NCBI GenBank assembly: GCA_036785325.1
Contig: JAXIVH010000191.1
Span: forward strand, 124,001 to 188,000
Direction: 5' to 3'
From: Urophycis tenuis
Taxonomy: Eukaryota > Chordata > Actinopteri > Gadiformes > Phycidae
DNA length: 64,000 bases
The notes below the pieces were generated by a model that was not told where the DNA came from, did not search any database, and was given only the letters and a program-made list of their open reading frames with translations. The translations under genes and the position numbers were made by a program. Shown piece by piece: positions 43,824-54,681 of this stretch. The first letter of the stretch is position 1, and every line of letters begins with the position of its first letter.

Positions 43824-44153
43824 TGTGACGGACTGGGTAGTCCTGGGACAGCTCCGCCTACTGTCAGCTGTGTCTGGTTTGCTCATCATCTGATGGAGCG
43901 CAGGTGCGCGCCTTGATGAGCCTGAGTATAAATCCCCAGCACACTGGCATGGCGAGGCCTCCCTTTTTCCCTCCTTTGGCGGTTTGGTTTTGTTTGATCA
44001 CCCCTAGACAATTTTTGCATACACCTACCTGACTACTGACTTTGCACCTACATTATCCTTTATTCTCTTTATTTAATAAATAACTAAAACTAGTTCTCCC
44101 GTCTGCGTGTGGGTTCCTTTTATGTTGCACCTTTTGAGCCAAGGGTCGTAACA
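43824..44153 (+). repeat. Gmr1-type 5' LTR
   Basis: 330 bp with TG...CA ends. A TATAAA lies at about 43928 (GAGTATAAATCC) and AATAAA at 44075-44080. It is nearly identical to 59370-59699 (differences in GTTTGATCACC and GTGTGGGTTCC). Confidence 0.93.
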
Positions 44154-44157
44154 TAAT

Positions 44158-44175
44158 TGGGGGCTCGTCCGGGAT
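44158..44175 (+). promoter_or_regulatory. Primer binding site, tRNA-Pro type
   Basis: TGGGGGCTCGTCCGGGAT lies four bases after the 5' LTR and is complementary to the 3' end of tRNA-Pro. It would prime minus-strand DNA synthesis. Confidence 0.9.
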
Positions 44176-45470
44176 CTAATCAGACGGTACGTAGGCCTAT
44201 GTACCTTAAGTATTTTTTTTTGGGTTGCTAATTCGTAATTAGTCATTTGTTTGGGCCGACGGGTGTAAGCACCTTGATCGGTATTTTTTTTTGGAATCCA
44301 TGCGCAGTTTGTATTCGAGTTGTAAATTAAGACTTTTTGTTCGGTTTTTCGTTCGCCAAAGGCTGGGGAGGCCCCACTTTTTTCTTTTGGTTGGGCCGCT
44401 GTTTTGTTTGTGTGGGAGCCGTAGCAGGTGCAGGTGTCTTTGTGTGCACTGGAGGAATTGGCTGGGTTTAGATCCGGCAGAGCTAACGTGAACCCCCGCG
44501 ACAGGTAAGAGCGCTTAACGCTGGTGGTTTATTGTAAACTTTCTGTTGTTGTTCTGGTGTGTCGAACGCGGGGGGACTGCTTGCAGTTCAATCGTATGTG
44601 GGCACACGAAGACTAGGTTAAAAGTAGGGCCTCTTTTTCTATCTAGATGCGGGGCAGCTCAATTTAAGTTTACTTTGTAACTCCTGTTGCGGGCGAGATT
44701 ACCTGCATCGGAAATTCTTTTGTGGCTCCACAAAATTTATTTGGTTTGTTTGTGAGAATATGACGTTGAAAAAAAAAAAAAAAGGAGAAAAGGTAGTTTT
44801 GGTAAAATTTGTAGGTACGGTAATTTTGGTTTGGTGCGCTTCCTCTTGGTAGTCGCTAAATAACTTTGGCTTCGCTGTCTGTAAAGGGTTTGGATAACAT
44901 GACGATGGATGAGTTGCGTAGCATGGTAGAAGAACATGGGTTGGAAGAGCCACCTAAAGCACTTAAGAAGCCTGCATTACAAACGTGGGTGAAAGACAGA
45001 TCACAAGAGAAGGGTCTTTTGTCGGAGATTGAACATCCAGTTGCTGACGGGGACCTGGCGCAGTCAACGCACATGAAGGTTGGTTCGCCGCAGCATAGGT
45101 CTAATATGGCAGCGCTGACGTTTGAGCAGCAGAGAGAGCTTTTGCAAATTCAGACAGATCAGCAGAAATTAGAGATGGAACAGAGGCGCTTAGAGGTGCT
45201 GGAACGGGACAAAGAGAGACAATTAGAATATGAGAAACTGAAACAGTGTGAGCGGACTAATGAATTGGAACGAGAGAAACTTGAACATGCAAAGGCGGTG
45301 GCTGAAAGGTGGATTGAGACGGGAAGAACTGGAGATGTAAACTTGTCTCAAAACGTTAAATTGTTGCCTAAGTTTAATGAAAGGGACCCCGATATTTTCT
45401 TTTCATTGTTTGAAAATGTTGCTGTTGAACGTGGCTGGACTGATTCAGAGCGTACCCTGCTGTTGCAGAC

Positions 45471-45775
45471 TTTTTTTTTTTTTTTTTCACAATATTTGTA
45501 TTTTATTTTCAGTTTTTAACATTTCAACATACAGCCTTTACATTCGTATATTTTCAGTCAAAGTCCATACTTTAAGATTGCTGCATTTACTTGGAAACAG
45601 AAATAAAAAATCAAACCATAACACTCAGAACAAAAATGCTCCTCCTGACAAAGAAAATTGTAATCTATAACAATCGAGTATTGTTTGTGATTAGTACAAA
45701 TTAAAACACATACCTGTATATAGAAAAAACAATATAAATCTCACAAGATTGGAATCTGCAATGTCCACACAGTGC
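45471..45775 (-). mobile_element. Retroposon with poly-A tail in gag
   Basis: A run of 17 T at 45471-45487 marks a minus-strand poly-A tail. The body of about 290 bp shows no coding. TGCAGACT flanks both sides in the gag sequence, suggesting a target duplication. Confidence 0.6.
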
Positions 45776-45914
45776 AGACTATTTTTACTGGAAAAGAGGC
45801 ATTACTGTTAAAGATGCAGTGTTGCGTGTATATAGAAAAAACAATATAAATCTCACAAGATTGCAATCTGCAATGTCCACACAGTGCAGACTATTTTTAC
45901 TGGAAAAGAGGCAT
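45717..45914 (+). repeat. Local tandem duplication, about 113-bp shift
   Basis: The block TATATAGAAAAAACAATATA through GACTATTTTTACTGGAAAAG + AGGCATT occurs at 45717-45809 and again from about 45830. It includes the retroposon end and adjoining gag, so it arose after the retroposon insertion. Confidence 0.75.
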
Positions 45915-46893
45915 TTATAGCTCTGTCTGCAACTGAACGGAAAAAGTACACTACTGTTAAAGATGCAGTGTTGCGTGCGTTTGCATGGGTACTGGAGGCG
46001 TACAGATCCAGGTTCAGAAACTGGAAAAAAGGTTAACAACAAACACACACGGAAGTAGTGAGAGAACTTAGTAGTTTCTTTAACAGATGGTTGGCAGCTG
46101 AGAACATTAAAACTTTTGAGCAATTAAGTGAACTGATGGTGCTGGAACAATTTAAAAACATTGTACCCGAACGAGTGGCTATCTACATTAGTGAACAGAA
46201 GCCAGTAACTGCTGCAGAGGCGGCTACACTAGCTGATGAGTTTGTGTTAATTCATAAGAGAAGGCAAAAAGAATATGAGCAGAGTTATGATGATAATAGA
46301 CCAAATCGTTATCAGCGTGGCATGGGCGGTCCTCCTGTATCCAGGAAGGATCAGTCAGCTCGAAATTGGAACTCTCAGAGCCAATGTCACTATTGTCTAG
46401 ATTATGGTCATTGGAAAAATTATTGTAAAGTGCTGCGTGACGAAAAGAGAAATCAAAATCAACCTTCTGCTCCTAAAACGGTGATGTGTGCGGCACCTGT
46501 TACTCTTGCTGTCTCTCATGCAGATAACCTTGCTGTTTCGTCTTGCCGTAGGCCTAATGTCTCTGCAGATGAGTCGGAGTGTGAAGCACCGGGTACACTT
46601 GCTGATGCGCCACCCTCTGCTGAAGTTGACTCGTGTAAGAAACAGGTAGAAGATCGCTATGGTCCGTTTCTTACCAATGGGTTTGTCTCTTTCACAAATG
46701 ATTCAGAGAAGGTAGCGGTAAGGATTTTGCGTGACACTGGAGCCTCTGAAACACTGGTTAAGCAATCTGTTTTGCCGTTTTCTTGTAGCTCCAACACGGG
46801 AAAATCTGTTTTGATTCGGGGAATTGGCATGACCACGTTAGAAATACCTCTGCACAGGATAGTGCTGCATTCAGATCTGGTACAGGGCGAAGT

Positions 46894-47136
46894 TCAATCA
46901 GGAGAGACTAAAAGGATGAAGAGAGACGAATAAATGCAAAGAATGATGTTTATTGTGTATAACTTTGGCGCTTAGACACCAGGGAGTAGATCAGCGTAAT
47001 GGATAGATCTAGGATGAGAAGCTTGCATCTGAAGATATTCCCCCCGGGTCTAGACACTGGTGGTGGTAGGAAGAATGTGGCCTGATGAGGAACTCCTGGT
47101 TGAAGACCGGATGGACGCGGTGGAGGGGTGGAGGTG
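46894..47136 (-). repeat. Ngaro repeat B2 with adjoining segment
   Basis: The B-homologous part is 46894-47045. The remaining 90 bp up to A2 have no copy at B1. Confidence 0.85.
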
Positions 47137-47353
47137 GGCCGAGATTTGCTGAATGACGGCGGGATGACAGCTAGGAGAAGGAGAGCACTTTTAAATTTGA
47201 CGTTAATTACTGATTGGAGGAGGAGAGAGGTCATGGCAGACTGGGATTGGTTGATAGAAGGAGGAGGAGCAAGAGGATAGCAGGAGAAGTGGGAGGAGAC
47301 AAGGAGGCGTGCTTAGGGAGATAGTCTTCCTGTCTGAACTTTCGCTTAGCTAC
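47137..47353 (-). repeat. Ngaro repeat A2
   Basis: Matches A1 from CCGAGATTTGCTGAATGACG to TTTCGCTTAGCT. It lies between B1 and B2. Confidence 0.88.
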
Positions 47354-47355
47354 AT

Positions 47356-47507
47356 TTCAATCAGGAGAGACTAAAAGGATGAAGAGAGACGAATAAATGC
47401 AAAGAATGATGTTTATTGTGTATAACTTTGGTGCTTAGACACCAGGGAGTAGATCAGCGTAATGGATAGATCTAGGATGAGAAGCTTGCATCTGAAGATA
47501 TTCCCCC
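47356..47507 (-). repeat. Ngaro repeat B1
   Basis: Matches 46894-47045 with one difference seen by eye (GGTGCTT against GGCGCTT). Ends at ATATTCCCCCC. Confidence 0.88.
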
Positions 47508-47679
47508 CAAAAAAGAAAAGGTATACCTTACCTTGTAGAAGCAAAACAATCTGAGAAAGCATACCAAACATGGTTAAGATACATTACATGAATTAAAACT
47601 AGAAAGAATTGGATGAAAATGGAGTGATAAATAGAATGTGAATGAGGAACGGGAGGTTAACAATGAAAATGACGAACTG

Positions 47680-49440
47680 CAATGCTATGCAGTGGACAGG
47701 GTAAAGAGGCTGCAATGCTATGCGGTGGAGCGAGTGGAGGGACTGCGAGCTTATTCAGCGAACGGGGAACGAGTGTGCAAATGCTATGCAGCGAACAGGG
47801 TGAGAGATGCAATGCTATGTAGCGGACAGGGTTGAGAGACTGCAATGCTATGCAGCGGACAGGTTGAGAGACTGCAATGCTATGCAGCGGACAGGGTTGA
47901 GAGACTGCAATGCTATGCAGCCGACAGGGTTGAGAGACTGCAATGCTATGCAGCGGACAGGGTTGAGAGACTGCAATGCTATGCAGCGGACAGGGTTGAG
48001 AGACTGCAATGCTATGCAGCGGACAGGGTAAAGACTGCAATGCTATGCAGCGGACAGGGTTGAGAGACTGCAATGCTATGCAGCGGACGGGGTTGAGAGA
48101 CTGCAATGCTATGCAGCGAACAAGGTAAAGACTGCAATGCTATGCAGCGGACAGGGTTGAGAGACTGCAATGCTATGCAGCGGACGGGGTTGAGAGACTG
48201 CAATGCTATGCAGCGAACAAGGTAAAGACTGCAATGCTATGCAGCGGACAGGGTGAGAGACTGCAATGCTATGCAGCGGACAGGGTTGAGAGACTGCAAT
48301 GCTATGCAGCGGACAGGGTTGAGAGACTGCAATGCTATGCGGCGGACAGGGTTGAGAGACTGCAATGCTATGCAGCGGACAGGGTAAAGACTGCAATGCT
48401 ATGCAGCAGACAGGGTTGAGAGACTGCAATGCTATTCAGCGAACAAGGTAAAGACTGCAATGCTATGCAGCGGACAGGGTGAGAGACTGCAATGCTATGC
48501 AGCGGACAGGGTTGAGACACTGCAATGCTATGCAGCGGGCAGGGTTGAGAGACTGCAATGCTATGCAGCGGACCGGGTTGAGAGACTGCAATGCTATGCA
48601 GCGGACAGGGTAAAGACTGCAATGCTATGCAGCGGACAGGGTTGAGAGACTGCAATGCTATGCAGCGGACGGGGTTGAGAGACTGCAATGCTATGCAGCG
48701 AACAAGGTAAAGACTGCAATGCTATGCAGCGGACAGGGTTGAGAGACTGCAATGCTATGCAGCGGACGGGGTTGAGAGACTGCAATGCTATGCAGCGAAC
48801 AAGGTAAAGACTGCAATGCTATGCAGCGGACAGGGTGAGAGACTGCAATGCTATGCAGCGGACAGGGTTGAGAGACTGCAATGCTATGCAGCGGACAGGG
48901 TTGAGAGACTGCAATGCTATGTGGCGGACAGGGTTGAGAGACTGCAATGCTATGCGGCGGACAGGGTAAAGACTGCAATGCTATGCAGCAGACAGGGTTG
49001 AGAGACTGCAATGCTATTCAGCGAACAAGGTAAAGACTGCAATGCTATGCAGCGGACAGGGTGAGAGACTGCAATGCTATGCAGCGGACAGGGTTGAGAC
49101 ACTGCAATGCTATGCAGCGGGCAGGGTTGAGAGACTGCAATGCTATGCAGCGGACCGGGTTGAGAGACTGCAATGCTATGCAGCGAACAGGGTGAAGACT
49201 GCAATACTATGCAGCGGACAGGATTGAAAGACTGCAATGCTATGCAGCGAACAGGGTGAAAGACTGCAATTCTATGCAGCGGACAGGGTTGAGAGATTGC
49301 AATGCTATGCAGCGGACAGGGTTGAGAGACAGCAATGCTATGCAGTGAACAGAATGAAAGACGGCAATGCTATGCAACGAACAAAGGGTTGAGAGACTGC
49401 AATGCTATGCAGTGAAAAGGGGGAAAGACTGACCAAGGTG
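47680..49440. repeat. 33-bp tandem array with higher-order structure
   Basis: About 1.75 kb of units GGGTTGAGAGACTGCAATGC + TATGCAGCGGACA (33 bp), with 31-32 bp variants. Variant order repeats with a period of 582 bp: for example 48234-48645 recurs at 48816-49227. All frames across it are open on both strands because most units are multiples of three. These are not genes. It lies between the Ngaro recombinase and repeat B1. Confidence 0.93.
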
Positions 49441-49521
49441 TATGCAGTGAGAAGGCAGAGCTGGAGAAGCAACCACTGAATTGAGATACCACCACCAGAG
49501 ATATGCACGCTTACCGAATAG

Positions 49522-50166
49522 CTAAGGCTTCAGTGATCTTTGGGCAGCCAATATGGAGTGGGAGTCTGGACGAATGTAGGATGCGTAAGCCGAGGAAGAC
49601 CAGCATCCCATTTGCTGGAGAGAAGCAGAAGAGATGCCTTGCATGGCAGCTGAGGTGGCCGCCCCTATCCTAAAGGAGTGGCCTGAAAACTGATGAGATG
49701 GGAGATTGCACTGCTGGAGAACCTTACGTAAATGCTGCATAAACCAGTTTTGAGACATAGGTTTGTTACTGGGTGTTAGAAAGAGAGGTGATGAATCGGG
49801 AGAGAATCTGAGCCGAATGTATTTAACCATTGATTTATAAGGGCAAAAGTGGGAACTGGTGCGAGCAATGACGATGCTGCAAGATCCCTTACCTTTAGAG
49901 CGTTTGAGGAACAAACAGTAATGAGAAGGGTGAAAGGTTAAATCAGCAAAGCTGATATCTTTGTTAGAATCAAATAGATTAGAGAAGGAAGTGAATTCGC
50001 TAATCCTCAAAAAACCGTAAAAGGCTAATAGAAAAACACTAGATAAGAGAGAATCTGTGTATGGAGAAAACAAGCCCTTGCAAAGAACATTTAACATGTT
50101 GTGCAGAACGTCCAAAGTAATAGGGCGTCTGTTATCCTGCACTTGGGGGAAGCATTTACAAATTCC
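49522..50166 (-). pseudogene. Ngaro tyrosine recombinase, catalytic domain
   Basis: The C-terminal catalytic domain reads DNRRPITLDVLHNMLNVL and FLLAFYGFLRISEFTSF (first Arg). It continues with LKRSKGKGSCSIV (basic beta-hairpin Lys), SGHSFRIGAATSAAMQG (HxxR) and MGCWSSSAYASYIR (Trp and nucleophile Tyr). All catalytic positions expected of a tyrosine recombinase are present. The first residues (MDGWMG) come from the adjacent Rex3 tail, so the Met is not native. The N-terminal core-binding part (ARIYMRKGLAASTLKSYDF) lies at about 52450-52640, across the Rex3 insertion, with some residues lost at the junction. Confidence 0.82.
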
Positions 50167-52455
50167 CATCCATCCATCCATCCATTACTGCCGCTTATCC
50201 GGGGTCGGGTCGCGGGGGCAGCAGCCTGAGGAGGGAAGCCCAGACTTCCCTCTCCCCAGCCACTTCGTCCAGCTCTTCCGGGGGGATCCCGAGGCGTTCC
50301 CAGGCCAGCCGAGAGACATAGTCCCTCCAGCGTGTCCTGGGTCTTCCCCGGGGCCTCCTCCCGGAGGGACGTGCCTGGAACACCTCCCCAGGGAGGCGTC
50401 CAGGAGGCATCCTCACTAGATTCCCGAGCCACCGCAACTGGCTCCTCTCGATGCGGAGGAGCAGTGGTTCTACTCTGAGCCCCTCCCGGATGACCGAGCT
50501 TCTCACCCTATCTCTAAGGGAGAGCCCGGACACCCTGCGGAGGAAACTCATTTCGGCCGTATTCGCGATCTCGTTCTTTCGGTCACTACCCACAGCTCGT
50601 GACCATAGGTGAGGGTAGGAACGTAGATTGACCGGTAAATCGAGAGCTTCGCCTTTCGGCTCAGCTCCTTCTTCACCATGACGGACCGGATCGGTGACAA
50701 AGGGCAGCCCTGGCGGAGGCCAATTCTCACCGGAAACAGGCTCGACTTACTGCCGGCAATGCGGACCAAGCTCTGGCACCGGGAGTACAGGGACCCGATG
50801 GCCCGTAACAGCGGGCCCGGTACCCCATTTTCCCGGAGCACCCCCCACAGGGCTCCCCGAGGGACACGGTCGAACGCCTTCTCCAAGTCCACAAAGCACA
50901 TGTAGACTGGTTGGGCGAACTCCCATGCACCCTCGAGGACCGCACTAAGGGGATAGAGCTGGTCCACAGTTCCACGGCCGGGACGAAAACCACATTGCTC
51001 CTCCTGGATCCGAGGTTCGACTATCCTACGGACCCTCCTCTCCAGGACCCCCGAATAGACCTTACCGGGGAGGCTGAGGAGTGTGATACCCCTGTAGTTG
51101 GAGCACACCCTCCGGTCCCCCTTTTTGAAGAGGGGAACCACCACCCCGGTCTGCCAATCCAGAGGCACTGCCCCCGATGTCCACGCAATGCTGCAGAGAC
51201 GTGTCAACCAAGACAGCCCCACAGCATCCAGGGCCTTTAGGAACTCGGGGTGGATCTCGTCCACCCCCGGGGCCTTGCCACCGAGGAGCTTTTTAACCAC
51301 CTCGGCGACCTCAGCCCCAGAGATAGGAGAGTCCCCCCCGAGTCCCCAGACCCTGCTTCCTCAGTGGAAGGCGTGTTGGTGGGATTGAGGAGGTCTTCGA
51401 AGTATTCCCCCCACCGATTCACAACGTCCCGAGTCGAGGTCAGCAGCGCCCCGTCTCTCCCATACACGGTGTTGACAGAGCACTGCTTCCCCCTCCTGAG
51501 ACGCCGGATGGTGGTCCAGAACCTCCTCGAAGCCGTTCGGAAGTCCTTCTCCATGGCCTCACCAAACTCCTCCCACACCCGAGTTTTTGCCTCCGCAACC
51601 GCCGAAGCCGCGCCCCGCTTGGCCCGCCGGTACCCATCAGCTGCCTCAGGAGTCCCACGGGCCAAAAAGGCCCGGTAGGACTCTTTCTTCAGCTTGACGG
51701 CATCCCTTACCGCTGGGGTCCACCAGCGGGTTCGGGGGTTGCCGCCACAACAGGCACCGACGACCTTACGGCCACAGCTCCGGTCGGCCGCTTCAACAAT
51801 GGAGGCACGGAACAGGGTCCACTCGGACTCTATGTCCCCCACCTCCCCCGGGACATGGTTGAAGCTCTCCCGGAGGTGGGAGTTGAAGCTCGTTCTGACA
51901 GGAGATTCTGCCAGACGTTCCCAGCAGACCCTCACAGTACGTTTGGGTCTGCCAGGTCTGACCGGCATCTTCCTCCGCCATCGGAGCCAACTCGCCACCA
52001 GGTGGTGATCAGTTGACAGCTCCGCCCCTCTCTTCACCCGAGTGTCCAGGACATACGGCCGCAAGTCCGATGATACAACTAAAAAGTCGATCATTGAACT
52101 GCGGCCTAGGGTGTCCTGGTGCCAAGTGCACATGTGGACACCCTTATGCTTGAACATGGTGTTTGTTATGGACAATCCATGACGAGCACAGAAGTCCAAC
52201 AACAAAACACCACTCGGGTTCAGATCAGGGGGGCCGTTCCTCCCAATCACGCCCCTCCAGGTCTCACTGTCATTGCCCACATGGGCGTTGAAGTCTCCCA
52301 GCAGAACAAGGGAGTCCCCAGAGGGGGCGCTTTCTAACACCCCCTCCAAGGACTCCAGAAAGGGTGGGTACTCTGAACTGCCGTTCGGTGCATAAGCACA
52401 AACGACAGTCAGGACCCGTCCCCCCACCCTACTGAGGCTTAAAATGACGGACATC
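50167..52455 (-). mobile_element. Rex3/RTE LINE inserted in the Ngaro recombinase
   Basis: Begins on the plus strand with (CATC)n at 50167, the reverse of a (GATG)n tail, and extends to about 52455. It is 5'-truncated in the endonuclease. It interrupts the recombinase between its two domains. The right limit is approximate and no clean target duplication was found. Confidence 0.82.
50195..52455 (-). pseudogene. Rex3/RTE endonuclease-RT, catalytic block deleted
   Basis: Endonuclease blocks are VVCAYAPNGSSEYP, LLGDFNAHVGND, GRSSMIDFLVVSSDLRPYV and STDHHLVAS. RT blocks are GKAPGVDEIHPEFLKAL, LFKKGDRRVCSNYRGITLLS, CGFRPGRGTVDQLY, FVDLEKAFDRVPRGALW and GLRQGCPLSP. Immediately after LSP the frame passes to VMVKKELSRKAKLSIYRS, so the FADD region (roughly 130-150 residues in relatives) is deleted near 50690. 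The C-terminus is MSFLRRVSGLSLRDRVR and LLRLLPPRPDPG. Frameshifts lie near 51270 and 50585. The copy cannot make an active RT. Confidence 0.88.
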
Positions 52456-53250
52456 TGTACAGTAGGTGACGAAGGCACAGACAGTTTTTATGAGGACGGG
52501 TTTTAAGGGGATGTTTAGGAATGAACAGAAAGTGGCAAATGTAACCCAAGCAAAATCATATGATTTTAAAGTAGAAGCAGCAAGACCCTTCCTCATGTAA
52601 ATCCTAGCAGATTCTAGGTAGTTTTGTAGGGGAGCAACTAATACAGGCCTAACTTGTTCAGGGGAGGAATAGGCGTAGCATGTTTGCGGGCCTCCGGGCA
52701 GTGCTTCCGAAAGACCTGAGAATTAAAGCGGGACAGAGAGTCAGCGACGATGTTGTAATGACCGGGAACGTGGCGAGCAGTGATGATGAAATTGTGATGA
52801 ACGCCAGCCGCGTGATGCGACGCATAAAAAGCATGATGGCCCCGCAGGAGGAGCGCCCTTTATTAATGATGTCGACCGCCGCTTTGTTGTCGCAGAGTAC
52901 TGCGATTCTTTTCCTTTGCCAGAGATGGCCCCAGATGTGGCAGGCTACTGCGATGGGGAAGATCTCATGAAGAGCAGAGGAAAGTCCATGCTTAAGAAGC
53001 TCGGGAGGCCAGTGGCCGGCGAACCACTGCCTTGAAAGAACCCCCCAAAACCTGCGGATGGAGCTGCATCTGTGAAAACTGAATGGAGTCGGACGAGTGC
53101 ACGATAGAAAAATGAAACGCCGTTCCATTTTTTTTCTAGAAGAAGTGACCAGAACTTCAGATCGGAACGACACCCATCGTCGAGTGTTACTTGGACCTGC
53201 AAATTTTGAGACATAAGTAGAGTTAATGGAAGAAACAACCACCACACGGA
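52456..53250 (-). pseudogene. Ngaro RNase H and recombinase N-terminus
   Basis: RNase H blocks are RLHSVFTDAAPSAGFGGFF, GHWPPELLKHGLSSALHEIF, AVLCDNKAAVDIINKG and, in another frame, the DSLSRFNSQVFRKHCPEARK end. The recombinase N-terminus follows (ESARIYMRKGLAASTLKSYD, TFATFCSFLNIPLK). Upstream, sequence near 53190 passes from the gag-like LTGLSQGFRV block to SINSTYVSKF with nothing resembling an RT, which indicates an internal deletion of the whole RT. Confidence 0.78.
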
Positions 53251-53543
53251 AACCTTGAGACAGACCAGTTAGAAGATGATTAGTAAAACAGAGTCTGGAT
53301 GACATGATAGTTCTGCAGCCAGGGCCTGGACATTTATTGGTGCAGAGGAATGTTCCTTTTAAGATGTGTGAGAGCCGCACCGGCTCGCTTGGCGAGCGCG
53401 AGCCAGGCGAGCGGGGATCAGGCGGCGGGGACACACAGATCTGGGGTGCGCGTCTTTGCACGCGCTGCAAACGTGAAGAAAGATACAGTTGGGGTAAGTG
53501 CAAATGTTCCCATTGAAATTATTGCAGATAGGTTTATTGTTAA

Positions 53544-54681
53544 AGTGTAAATTGCAGGTTGAACACCACAACCAATTAATGTGTACATAAAGCGTTCAAT
53601 ATGTACATACTTAAATATTTTTGTCTTAAAATGCGTTAAAATAACATTTATTGTGGTTTCAGCAAAGGTAGCATGTTTGTTAATGAAAGTGGTTGATGAC
53701 GTCATAAGAGGTAGTCGTAGTAGGCTAACCCGCTAACCCAATACTCGGCAATGGAGAACGACTGGGAGACTGAGGAGGTGGAAACCCATACAATTATTTA
53801 TGGACCGCAGCCATACAATTTTGAGCCTGTCAGGTGTGAAAGAGGGGAGGAGATTTCCAGGAATCATGGCCATGGTGTCATTAGTTCTTATCAGAGCCGT
53901 AGAGATGCACACTGCACCGGTAATCGCTATAGCGCATCAAACGTCATACAACTATGCCCTTCCTCCACATACGTATTATATATATCCATTCCTCACGATT
54001 TAATTAGCGATGCTCATTGTCAGAAAGAAAAGAGAGATGTCTCGATGTCCCCATCGCTTTGTTCGATAGGTGCTTGTGTGGGCAGTGCCACCTGATGGAA
54101 TCAGCGGTGGAGAGTATGTGCTGCCGTGAGGTGAACGCGTTTTGGAGTATTGTCGAACAACTTGACTCGCGACCGGCACATCTGACGTGCCTTACGCAGC
54201 ATCCTGGTTTTGAGGCATGCTGCCTGAACCCGTTTGTTTTGCGTGTAGCGTACTCTCATTTCAGGCAGGATCACGGTCCTCTCCAAGCTAGCACACAAGA
54301 GTATGTTTATAATTGAGTTATTTCCTTAATCCTTTTTAATATAAAACACCTTTTATCCAAAAGAACAAAAGGAACTTGTGGACCCTCTGCCCTGTTTTAA
54401 GCGAATTCACACATCTCGCACGTACACACTGGTTGACCATTTTTGTTTGTCTGCCAATTCTCCTAATGCCGGTAACTCTAGTCTTGGAGTGAGCACCTCT
54501 TATGACGTCACGCCCCGCCCAGTGGAAGTGAGCCGGAGCGCCTAAAACCACTGTTAAAAGTCATTTTATTCAGCTTTTCGGTATCAAAAACCATACAAAA
54601 CGATGGTGGGCAGTTCTAATATGTATATTTAATAAGAATATTGCATTAACTTCATAAAAAATGTAACCTGCAATTTACACT
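53544..54681 (+). mobile_element. 1138-bp TTAA-flanked element, Kolobok-like, with captured gene
   Basis: Perfect 17-bp inverted ends AGTGTAAATTGCAGGTT (53544-53560) and AACCTGCAATTTACACT (54665-54681) are flanked by TTAA (53540-53543, 54682-54685). TTAA target duplication fits Kolobok (or piggyBac, whose ends usually differ). The element lacks a transposase and carries a P2X7-ballast-like gene fragment. It sits in the Ngaro gag. Confidence 0.85.
53751..54316 (+). CDS. P2X7 cytoplasmic (ballast) domain-like gene fragment
   Basis: Exon 1 starts at ATG 53751 (MENDWETEEVETHTIIYGPQ, PYNFEPVR). It may end at a donor near 53921 (ACCG|GTAATC). A second block at about 54045-54316 reads FDRCLCGQCHLMESAVESMC, CREVNAFW and then LTQHPGFEACCLNPFVLRVA. 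The C-x-C-x2-C, CC-x-E, C-x3-HPGF-x2-CL pattern is that of the zinc-binding cytoplasmic ballast region of P2X7 and the many fish proteins annotated P2X purinoceptor 7-like. Channel segments are absent. The typical C-terminal block is also missing, so the protein is probably partial. Splicing is inferred. Confidence 0.6.

Larger units (their letters stand above)
44899..46933 (+). pseudogene. Gmr1-type gag and protease start, interrupted
   Basis: The first ATG in frame is at 44899 (MTMDELRSMVEEHGLEEPP). A highly charged coiled-coil-like region follows (residues about 85-150), then the capsid region LLPKFNERDPDIFFSLFENV. A minus-strand retroposon with a T-run splits it at about 45470. The frame resumes at about 45888 and continues as a capsid/SCAN-like part (FNRWLAAENIKTFEQLSELM, VPERVAIYISEQ), a zinc knuckle (CHYCLDYGHWKNYC) and the aspartic protease motif ILRDTGASETLV. 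Homology stops at about 46893 where the Ngaro element begins. A frame change lies between 46030 and 46058. Confidence 0.8.

Noticed and set aside
47638..49237. Many open frames on both strands (CNAMQ/LQCYAADRVE-type repeats)
   Set aside because: They come from 33-bp tandem units whose length is a multiple of three. The array is minisatellite DNA in a retroelement.
47680..49440. CRISPR-like array appearance
   Set aside because: Units are contiguous with no unique spacers, and the context is a vertebrate retroelement.
53304..53550. Plus-strand frames over the Ngaro gag Cys-rich block
   Set aside because: They are antisense shadows. The minus strand carries the conserved CNNF and CxxC pattern.
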